DNA from: Byssochlamys sp. IMV 00236
Lineage: Eukaryota > Ascomycota > Eurotiomycetes > Eurotiales > Thermoascaceae
Direction: 5' to 3'
DNA length: 18,168 bases
Assembly (NCBI GenBank): GCA_001931875.2
Contig: MSJH02000200.1
Span: 1 to 18,168, forward strand
The stretch's first letter is position 1. The number at the start of each line of letters is the position of its first letter. Position numbers and translations under genes: made by a program. Positions 1-7,612 of this stretch are shown piece after piece. Below the pieces are notes generated by a model. It saw only the letters and a list, made by a program, of their open reading frames with translations. It was not told the DNA's origin and did not search any database.

Positions 1-55
1 TTTTTTTTTTTTTTTTTTTTTTTTTATTAAATAATATACTCATTCTATTCGTCAG
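1..55 (+). other. poly-T contig edge and 3' end of an intron
   Basis: The window opens with 25 T residues, followed by AT-rich sequence ending in a CAG acceptor at 53-55. The reading frame of the copper ATPase is open from base 56. This is best read as the tail of an intron of that gene. The poly-T start suggests that an assembly contig ends here. Confidence 0.7.
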
Positions 56-2105
56 TTGGCGACATTCTAAAAGTGAACGCTGGTGGACGTATTCCGTGTG
101 ACGGAAAAGTATGGAAAGGCTCTTCTTCTACTGACGAATCCATGATCACAGGTGAATCAGTTCCTGTAAACAAGAAGGAAGGTGATACTGTCATCTCTGC
201 CACAATCAACTTGAATGCGCCCATCTACATCCGTGCCATCCGTGTGGGCTCAGACACTACCCTTTCTCGTATCATTCAGCTTGTTCAAGATGCACAGGCT
301 TCTCCAAAGGCGCCTATTGAGCAGCTAGCAGATAAAATTTCTAGCGTGTTTGTTCCTATTGTCATTGCATTGGCCATCATCGTGTTTATTATTTGGGAAA
401 TAGCTAGTGTTAAGAACCTGTATCCTGACTCATGGGTACCCGAGGGCGAAAACAAGACTATTTTTTCTGTGATGCTAGCTGTATCTGTGCTTGTCATTGC
501 CTGTCCCTGTGGTCTAGGTTTGGCCAGTCCAACAGGTAAAAAGAAAAATGTGTCTTTTTTTATAGGCAATGCAAACTAATTCTTCCTTTGTTGTGTATAG
601 CTGTCATGGTTGGAACGGGAGTTGCTGCTCATTATGGTGTGCTCGTCAAAGGCGGGGGCTATGCTTTGGAAATGGCCAACCGTATCACTACGATTGCTTT
701 TGATAAAACGGGCACTCTGACCATGGGAAAGCCTGTGGTGACAAACAGTTGGATTGATCGTACGGGGCATACAGACGAAAATGCTCAGCGTATAAGGGTC
801 TGGAAGATTTTGGGTCGTGTCAGTTCAGCAAGTAGCCATCCACTCTCAAAGGCAATTGAAAAGAAGGCTCGATCCATACTTTACAAATTAGAAAGCAATC
901 CTAAAGTATCAGACAGCGGACTCAGTGACATCGATTGTGAAGACGGTGAGACAAGCGATACAGACAGATCAGATCTTTTTGAAGGCGTGGCAATTACTAA
1001 TGTGCAGGAGATACCCGGCCGAGGTTTACTAGCTACCATGACTGTCTCTGAAGATATTTCCAACTGCCTTCCTGGACGGCTCAAGCATATGCGTGCTCTT
1101 AACGTGTACTTAGGAAATCAAGAATGGATGGATGAAAATCATGCAAGATATCAAAGCGCTAGACAAGCCAAGATGTGCGCTCAACTATTAACCGAGTGGC
1201 AAGATCTGGGTCAGTCCATTGTACTTGTAGCTGCATCGCCCGTTATGAATGGCCCTGAAGACGATGAGCAACTCGATAGTCACCGTGAAGGATGTAATAA
1301 CGCCTGTGCATGTGCGGTGTGTCGATGCAGTACCAACTCAGTTTGCTGCACTGCGTCAAAGACATTAATGATATCCCAACTCGCTATTGCTGATATACCA
1401 AGACCTGAGGCCCCTGCAGTCGTGGCTGAATTAAGAAAACGAAATATTGATATCTGGATGATAACAGGAGACAACGAACGTACAGGTCGTGTGATTGGCG
1501 CAAAGTTGGGTATACCAAGTGAATTCGTGCTAGCAGGTGTCAAACCGGAACAAAAGGCGGACAAGATCCGTAATTTGCAAAGACGCGGTATTCGAGAAGG
1601 CTCAGTGGATAGCAAGAAGCACATTTGGAAAAAACACGGAAGGCCAACAAAGCCAGCCGTTGTCGCGATGGTCGGTGATGGTATTAATGACTCCCCTGCT
1701 TTGGCACAATCGGATGTTGGGTAGGTTTGTCCTGTTACTTTCGCTTCTTGTTTAATTAACATTTCATATAGTATCTCTGTTGGTTCTGCAACCGATATCG
1801 CTATTGAAGCAGCAAGTATTGTCCTTATCAAAGATAATCTCATGGATCTTCTTACAATGTATGATATATCCCGTGCTGTTGTACATCGTATCAGATTGAA
1901 CTTTTTGTGGGCCTTTATCTATAATGTGGTAGCTATTCCTGTTGCCGCAGGTATTTTTTACCCTATTGCCGGACAAGGGTTACCACCCTACATCGCAGGT
2001 ATTGCCATGGTGGCTTCAAGTATTACCGTGGTTTGTTCTAGTTTGATGCTGCGATTTTACAGGGCACCAAAAATTGTAATGGACTCTCATCAAATCAAAT
2101 CATAA
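56..2105 (+). CDS. CCC2: copper-transporting P1B-type ATPase, 5'-truncated
   Basis: ATP-driven Cu(I) pump of the CCC2/ATP7 family. In fungi it loads copper into the Golgi/secretory pathway for multicopper oxidases such as the iron-uptake ferroxidase. Three visible exons, 56-535, 601-1720 and 1772-2105, join in frame across introns of 65 and 51 nt and give about 643 residues. In order they show the actuator TGES loop, the CPC metal-site helix, the DKTGTLT phosphorylation site, the nucleotide-domain HP motif (as SSHPL), the TGDN and GDGIND hinge motifs, and two last membrane helices carrying the YN and MxxSS copper-site residues. The N-terminal metal-binding domains and first helices lie outside the window. 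The frame crossing the first intron restores the conserved ASPT-AVMVGTG junction. Oddity: an insertion of about 40 residues just before the hinge contains seven cysteines in 19 residues (1293-1349). The TAA stop at 2103-2105 is followed by AATAAA at 2129. The family call is firm; the symbol rests on orthology by motif only. Confidence 0.95.
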
Positions 2106-2178
2106 AGTAAACCCATGCATAGATACACAATAAACCCTTTCTTCATGAAATAAACCTCTTCCTTTTTATTTATCTTTA

Positions 2179-2484
2179 ATGATCTTTATGAAATTTATCT
2201 TTTTACTGATTGCCTTACCAATAAGCGTGTTTGCTCTGTTTGGTTCCAACGAGGGCTTAACCCTATATAGTGCTGATGGTAAATCACAAACGGGCTCCCT
2301 TGGTGCATATCATAAATGCTCAAGTATTCCTAAGGATGTCAAAGCAAGTGAGGCTCGTAATGGTGGCAGTAGCCACTGTGCAGTCTGGACTGAACCTAAC
2401 TGCAAAGGCTCGATGTATGTTGTGCCAGCACATTACAAGATCAAGCTACCAGATAACAAGTCTTTTGAATCCGTCATTTGCTAA
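2179..2484 (+). CDS. small secreted four-cysteine protein, possibly beta/gamma-crystallin-like
   Basis: A 101-residue single-exon protein with a clear signal peptide (hydrophobic residues 5-18, likely cleavage after VFA at 17-19), so it is probably secreted or vacuolar. The mature part of about 82 residues has cysteines at 47, 67, 75 and 101 (the last residue), which would suit two disulfides. The spacing C..W....C.G....P and the ending SFESVIC resemble small fungal crystallin-fold secreted proteins, but I do not recognise a named family. A second in-frame ATG at codon 4 could be the true start. The ATG lies only 73 bp after the copper ATPase stop, and its stop lies 34 bp from the converging F-box stop. 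Its likely AATAAA signal (2533-2538) falls inside the F-box coding region. It could instead be a cell-wall or effector-like protein; the function is unknown. Confidence 0.75.
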   Translation: MIFMKFIFLLIALPISVFALFGSNEGLTLYSADGKSQTGSLGAYHKCSSIPKDVKASEARNGGSSHCAVWTEPNCKGSMYVVPAHYKIKLPDNKSFESVIC

Positions 2485-2518
2485 AACAAGCAAACATAAT
2501 ACACTGGAGGTTTTTTTA

Positions 2519-4459
2519 TTACACACAAAAAGAATAAAAACTCTTTCTTGGTATCTTTACGTTGTCCAAATAAATGTCACTCACTGATTTGCAGCGAATG
2601 GTGATGATACCAATGGATGGAACATAGTTCCCAGGCATGATATCTGAGTTTTGGTATAAGTTTTGCAGTTCGCTGAGCACATCAGCATCTTCTACTGTGG
2701 TATACTGAGGGTAAATAAATGATCCACCGAGTCCGGCTATACGGCACCAAGCGATCTTGTCATTTTCAGAACTCGCCAGCGAGCTCAGTATTCTGATGCC
2801 AATGTATTCAATGGTCTCTACTGTGCCAGTGTAAATCAAGAAGGAGCTGAGATAAATCTTTTCGAATCGAGTGTATGGCATATCTAGGGTACAGTCATTG
2901 GTAATGCACGCAGGCAAAGGAGAAAATGTCAGTTGTTTTACGTTCTTTGTGACCTCGCATCTTCTAAAGCAGAGCTGGTTTAAACGTGGACAACATTTAC
3001 TAAGGTAAGAAAACACCGTTGGATGGTTTTGTACTCTTGACTGGATTAGGGTGAGTGAATGTAGTGAGAAGACAGTCTTGATATCCAAATCCTCCAGGTG
3101 CTTGTACAAGACCTGAATCTCTGCACCGACTAGCGTAAGTTCTTCAAGCTGAGGCATGTTTTCCAAAAAATTGTCAATCAAAAAGGGAGTAAATGGATAC
3201 TGATCCATCAGGCCCTTGGACAATGAGAGTTCGAGCGAGACTAATTGTCGACACTGAAACAGGTTGAAGGTAACACCAGACCATCCAGGTGTCTGTTCCC
3301 ACACACGTAAACGCAAGAATTTGAGCTGCTTTAAGCCAAAGGCAGCAATGATCAATAGAAACTGACAGGATTCAATAGCTTGATAAGTCTTGAAATCAAT
3401 ATACAGATTCTCTACCGCACATGTTGGGCTCTTGAGCTCTAGTGCTAAGCCCTTAGAGAGCAGCTGCGGCGCATTTCTTCCGCCAATCGTCAAGGATTTC
3501 ATACAACGTAAATTACGTATAAGGTCGACAAGAGCTTGCTGCCACATCCATTTGGTGCCAAATCGACTTGTTGCCATCTGAATGATCTTGAGTTCTTCAA
3601 GCTCGGGATAGTTTTCGTAAATGAATGCAAACCATTTGATGGAATCGATGTGGCCCTGAACAGTGAGCGATTTTAATGATGATTTTTCTTTAAAGCTGGC
3701 TAGGATATTGTTTGATTCATACACGGCCGCAGGAGGTTCATGTCTTGGTGGATTTGTGCATATGAATTCGAGCGATTTGAGGTTGGGTAAGGCTGTATGA
3801 ATTTGTTGTAGTAAATTAGAAATGTTTAATGGAGCTGAATCCATTATTTGGTGTTGTTGTTGTTTATAGAATATTTCCAAAGTTAGATGTTGCAGGCTGG
3901 ATACTTGATTTAGTAAAGAGGTAAAATGACTAGAATCATTTTCTATTGGATCAAAAGCAAAGTCTATATTTAGATGAGTCAAATAAGGAGATTTAAATAA
4001 AGGGAAAAAATGAGGTAGTAATTGATGCTGTATAGGTGGTAAGCTTGAGATATGGTCCCAGTTGGAAATAGCATTTGATAATATTAGATGATTCCATTGA
4101 TGCTTGTCAAATTGGAGTACTTCTAATTGAGGGCAGTACATGCTTAGTGATTCAAAGTGAGTTTGGGATAAATGGATATGGTTGATGTAGTGTGGATCAT
4201 CTAAATCTTCTAAATAGTCCATTGTTTCGTTATATTGGATATTGTTATGCAGGTAAATCTCTTTGACAAGCTGTCCGTTATATTTAACAGCTTCCATAAA
4301 CTGCTGAAGCTGTTGATCCGAGTAGATATGAACTACTCGATATAGCATTCTCTTGAATGCATTCCTCCAAAATTTACAAACAGCTAGACAATTATAACAA
4401 TCTTGTAAAGTTAAATAATTTGATAGTTGATATAGAAACTCAGAAGGTAATCTATTCAT
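2519..4459 (-). CDS. F-box protein with leucine-rich C-terminal region
   Basis: A 646-residue intronless frame. Residues 4-46 form an F-box: LPSEFLYQLSNYL, then a DCYN..AVCKFWRNAF segment and LYRVVHI. The F-box binds Skp1 in SCF ubiquitin ligases. The rest has irregular leucine-rich stretches typical of fungal F-box/LRR proteins, such as LEELKIIQ, LKSLEFIC, LEELTLVG and FLRLRVWEQ. These would form a curved solenoid that recruits the substrate. The substrate cannot be deduced, and Mucorales carry large F-box/LRR families, so no symbol is given. The start is the first ATG, preceded on the coding strand by a long C/T tract. It converges on the secreted-protein gene with a 34-bp gap. The chain ends in FCV. 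The F-box call is firm; exact LRR boundaries are not. Confidence 0.88.
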   Translation of the reverse strand: MNRLPSEFLYQLSNYLTLQDCYNCLAVCKFWRNAFKRMLYRVVHIYSDQQLQQFMEAVKYNGQLVKEIYLHNNIQYNETMDYLEDLDDPHYINHIHLSQTHFESLSMYCPQLEVLQFDKHQWNHLILSNAISNWDHISSLPPIQHQLLPHFFPLFKSPYLTHLNIDFAFDPIENDSSHFTSLLNQVSSLQHLTLEIFYKQQQHQIMDSAPLNISNLLQQIHTALPNLKSLEFICTNPPRHEPPAAVYESNNILASFKEKSSLKSLTVQGHIDSIKWFAFIYENYPELEELKIIQMATSRFGTKWMWQQALVDLIRNLRCMKSLTIGGRNAPQLLSKGLALELKSPTCAVENLYIDFKTYQAIESCQFLLIIAAFGLKQLKFLRLRVWEQTPGWSGVTFNLFQCRQLVSLELSLSKGLMDQYPFTPFLIDNFLENMPQLEELTLVGAEIQVLYKHLEDLDIKTVFSLHSLTLIQSRVQNHPTVFSYLSKCCPRLNQLCFRRCEVTKNVKQLTFSPLPACITNDCTLDMPYTRFEKIYLSSFLIYTGTVETIEYIGIRILSSLASSENDKIAWCRIAGLGGSFIYPQYTTVEDADVLSELQNLYQNSDIMPGNYVPSIGIITIRCKSVSDIYLDNVKIPRKSFYSFCV

Positions 4460-4479
4460 GAGCCCAACGACAAGAAGTT

Positions 4480-4575
4480 AAAAAAAAAAAGAGAGAGAGA
4501 GGGACAGAGAGAAAGAAAGAGAAAAAAAGAGAGAGAAATAAAAGAAAAAAAAAAAGGGGGGGGAAGAAAAGGGGA
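4480..4575 (-). promoter_or_regulatory. C/T-rich tract upstream of the F-box gene
   Basis: About 96 bp that are almost purely A/G on the given strand, so C/T on the F-box coding strand. It includes (GA)n runs, an A11 run and G8. It begins about 20 bp before the ATG at 4459. Comparable pyrimidine leaders precede other genes in this window, so it is probably the core promoter or leader rather than random low complexity. I see no clear TATA box near it. Confidence 0.5.
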
Positions 4576-4686
4576 TAGTGTTTTGTACATTTGTTGCATA
4601 ACATACACTTGTGACCCTGAAAAATAAGCCCTTTTTTATCTGTTTAGCAGGCGATGCAATATGCGGAGTTGTTCTATTATCGGATG

Positions 4687-4712
4687 TGAGAGAGAGAGAG
4701 AGAAAGAGAGAG
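4687..4712. repeat. (GA)n microsatellite
   Basis: Imperfect GA dinucleotide repeat of about 26 bp in the spacer upstream of the F-box gene. It could be polymorphic. It starts at a GTGAGA that would also serve as a splice donor for the possible coding relic next to it. Confidence 0.8.
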
Positions 4713-4796
4713 TCAAGCCCTCTAGAGTGTTTATCAATTTACAAAGTATGAATCCATAACAGAATAGCTGTCTTTTTTTGTTTATATAAAGGATGA

Positions 4797-5037
4797 TGCA
4801 CATTTTATATTAAAGTTCAAGACGAGGTTACAAGAGGAAAATATAGACAACCTGTCCAATTATTTGGTGTCACATTTCCTTCTCCTGAGCCTGTGCGTTA
4901 TTGGATGTTTAAGAAAAACAACAAGGTTAAACTATCCTCCATTCTATGCTGTAAAAGCATACACCAAAAGGGTGTAGAATGTAGAAATAAGAAACCTTTG
5001 CTCTTTCAAATTTATTACTCGCCACCATGGCTTATGT
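4797..5037 (+). pseudogene. possible relic or unannotated exon of a protein-coding gene
   Basis: A + strand frame is open from just after a TGA near 4796 to a TAG near 5037, about 80 codons, with no ATG early in it. The part from 4815 to about 4925 reads like real protein: it has KYRQPVQLFGVTFPSPEPV followed by a Trp/Met/Phe/Lys-rich segment. An upstream piece at 4651-4686 has an AG before it and GTGAGA after it, so it could be a linked exon. I could not build a complete gene and do not recognise the family. It may be a decayed gene, a transposon remnant or a chance frame. Confidence 0.25.
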
Positions 5038-5304
5038 AGTAGAATTTTCATACCATTCCTTCAATAAAGTCATACACATACACACTATGAGGATACATTT
5101 GAACATCCTCTCCTTCTGTTCATTCAGAAAACAAGGTCAATGATAAAGTGTAGAATCTATGTCAAATAAATCATAGAACCAGATGCTTCTAGAAATCTTC
5201 ACTTTATGAAGAGACGGATTGCTGCGCAAAGATCAATGGGTCTATTTCTTATAAAAGTCATACCACATCTGAAGTCCGATCAAAGCTAATGTAGCATTGA
5301 TAGA

Positions 5305-5321
5305 GTGCACCTAAAGTGCAC
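5305..5321. repeat. short inverted repeat (GTGCAC x2)
   Basis: Two copies of the self-complementary hexamer GTGCAC separated by CTAAA form a 6-7 bp stem with a 5-nt loop. It lies in the spacer with no gene beside it. It is too short to assign a role. Confidence 0.45.
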
Positions 5322-5728
5322 TAATAAAAGTCAATGTCTTTTAACAAGATCCGTTGCCATAAGCCAAATTACAAACTTGCTTAAAACTTACAATATTTAA
5401 CTTTATAGTCTAAATAAAGCTTTTTTTTTTGGAACGATCGTCTAATTTAAGCTTTTACCCTTCTCAATTGATGTTAAAAATCTGTATTAGAAGGTAGTAA
5501 CAAGGTCATGTGTGCACTTATTTATCGCCTGACAGCGGAATACATTTAAAAAAGTTCGTGAATCAATCTGGTATAAACAAATCCATTTTTATGGGTGTAT
5601 AATCATTCCATGTCTACATGAAATAAGCATATGTATATAAAAAAAGGAGGAAGGGGAGAGTGGAATATTTTATATGGTAAAGTACACACATTTTAAGAAA
5701 AGGAGGTGGGGGGTATATGTATAATAAT

Positions 5729-7414
5729 TTATGCCTCAACAGGTTTGGTTGTACGTTTCATGAGGGATGCCATTCTTTTGACAAAGCCATGATCATCTTT
5801 ATAAGTCGTAAGATTCTTTGCAGATGATACCCTCCTTACTTGTTTCTTATTACCGCCTAATTTTATGAATGCTGATTTTGATCGATTTAATCCCTTTGGT
5901 GGTAAATTATTATTATTATTATCTTCATCATAGATCGATTGAAACGCTTTATGTTTCGACATTGTCTTTTCCATCACCACTGCTGATTTTCTCTTCTTTT
6001 TTGTTGAATGGGCTTTAAGGTATTTCTTTGTATTGACATTTTCAACAGGTGGTTCAGGTAATGGTTTATCCCTTATAGATATCCTTTCTTCTGATGACCA
6101 TGAATCCAATGTGGAAGTGCTTTCGACTCGACGATTAGCAGTGGGATCGCTCTTGTTTTGATGCATCATCACAAACTCGGGTTGGCCTTTTTTGTTACCT
6201 GTAACAAAGGATGCTAACTTGAGTAACGATGTCTTTCGGGTGAGCCCTTTCTCAGGAAACTCCTGATGAGCAGGTGGTTGAGGTGGTGGTGGTAATGAGG
6301 ATGTTTCTTTCATGGGCTGATGCTTTATCATATCGTGTTCTTGACGATGTCTTAATGAAGAAGATCGTTTAGGTACAGACTGTATGACCAATGGCTGTCT
6401 TTGTTCTTGTCGTTCATTGTTTGACAGAGTTTTATCCAAAGTTGCTTTTTCATTCGAATTCTCAAAAGCAATCTTTTCAAACGCAGGCAACAAGCTATTG
6501 AGCATATCATACGAAGAGCGGCGTTTTTGTTGTTTTGGTTTAAAAGGTAATTCAGGTAATTTAGGCGCTGTATCAATTTTGATATCTACGGCGAAATCCA
6601 TATCAAATAAACTCATAATTTCGTTTGCCAAATTTTGAGAAACAACACTTGAGGTAATGCCTGTATCACTTGTCCAACTAAGTCTGTTCTTATTTCCGTT
6701 GAATCCGCTCTTCCTTCTTGCTTGCTTTTCGTCGGGACTAGCTGGTAGTGGTTTATCGATTAAAGGAGATAAACCTCGTGCTTCAAAAGATTCAGCGGAA
6801 ATAGTTGCATTAGGTTGTGAAAAGATGGAAGAACAAGATGATCCGGACGATCGGGCTGTATTTCGCTTTTCTTCTTCTGCATTTATTGATGCTTGTTCAT
6901 CCTCTGCTATCCATAACTCATCACCTTGTCCATCATCATCATTTTCTTCATCGTCTTCTTCTTGACCATTGACATCACCCATCGTAGAATGATAGAAACT
7001 TGTCGGTGGATAGTAGTTTGGTTGGTGTTTTACGGGTCTAAATGTTTCAATTGTTTGTGCATATTGAGCAAATATCTCTTCTAAGCCTTCCTGTGTCATT
7101 TCTTCAAGTGATCTAGATATACAAGTTAGCTTTTTAATAGCTTATTCATCCATGTATTTTTACTCTGGTGTAAAGAATTGCCATCGAGTCATCTGTTGTA
7201 ACCAATCAGAAGGTGTATTTGAATAGACATATTCCAACATGTTCTTGATGACAGCCGTCTTTCTTAATGAATGTAAATCAGGTGGAGCAAAAGTAAGTTG
7301 TGCCAATTTAAAATTAGATATCGCAGCCAGTTGAATTGGGTTATATTGTGGTATCCATTGTTTATTTGCTGAATGAATATCATTCAATTTATCTTTACCA
7401 ACAGGTGAAGGCAT
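5729..7414 (-). CDS. Ser/Lys-rich scaffold-like protein with SH3-type motifs
   Basis: Two exons, 7414-7164 and 7112-5729, join over a 51-nt intron (GTAAAA donor, GCTAAC branch-like motif, CTAG acceptor). The result is 544 residues. The join makes a continuous PESLEEMTQEGLEE segment, which supports one gene. Residues 1-110 are predicted helical and unlike the rest. After an acidic stretch (about 134-165) the chain is mostly disordered, basic and serine-rich. It has two class-I SH3 ligand motifs, KPLPASP (204-210) and KPLPEPP (433-439), a polyproline run (357-370), and at least seven RRxS-like basophilic kinase sites. The C-terminus is strongly basic. This composition fits a cortical or polarity scaffold, but that is inference; I do not recognise the family. 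The start is the first ATG after a coding-strand C/T tract. Confidence 0.75.
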
Positions 7415-7612
7415 TACACATGTAATATATATATATACACACCAAAAAAAAAGGAGAACAAGAAAAAAATAAGAGAGAGAGAGAAAGAAAGAAAGAGGAA
7501 TATAAAATTATAAAATATAATTTTTGATGGTAACACATGCAACATAGAAGATGGGTTCACGTTTTTTTGTTGTTGTTTACTCTTTTTCTCTTTTTCAAAA
7601 AGTAACAAAAGC
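7415..7612 (-). promoter_or_regulatory. 198-bp spacer: importin 3' end and scaffold-gene promoter
   Basis: The spacer must hold both the 3' untranslated region of the importin gene and the promoter of the next gene on the same strand. On the coding strand it shows AT-rich TATAAT-like sequence (about 7501-7523), then a strong C/T tract (about 7441-7500), then TATATATA and the ATG. This is the same order seen at other starts in the window. Confidence 0.5.

Larger units (their letters stand above)
4576..5728. other. large intergenic spacer, no intact gene seen
   Basis: About 1.15 kb between the F-box promoter and the 3' end of the next gene. No frame longer than about 80 codons is open and no tRNA, rRNA or intact transposon is recognisable. 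It holds a GA repeat, a stretch with protein-like composition (about 4797-5037 on +), a small inverted repeat (5305-5321) and AT-rich sequence that probably includes the 3' untranslated region of the gene ending at 5729. Multiple AATAAA-like and TATAAA-like words occur, as expected from AT richness. Confidence 0.6.

Noticed and set aside
1294..1341. Cysteine-rich ATPase insert read as a 48-nt intron
   Set aside because: GT and AG ends exist, but the segment is GC-richer than the other introns and has no well-placed branch point, so it was kept as coding. This remains the main alternative.
1280..1843. 187-codon minus-strand frame inside the copper ATPase
   Set aside because: It is a shadow of a strongly conserved + strand coding region, with no promoter or family resemblance.
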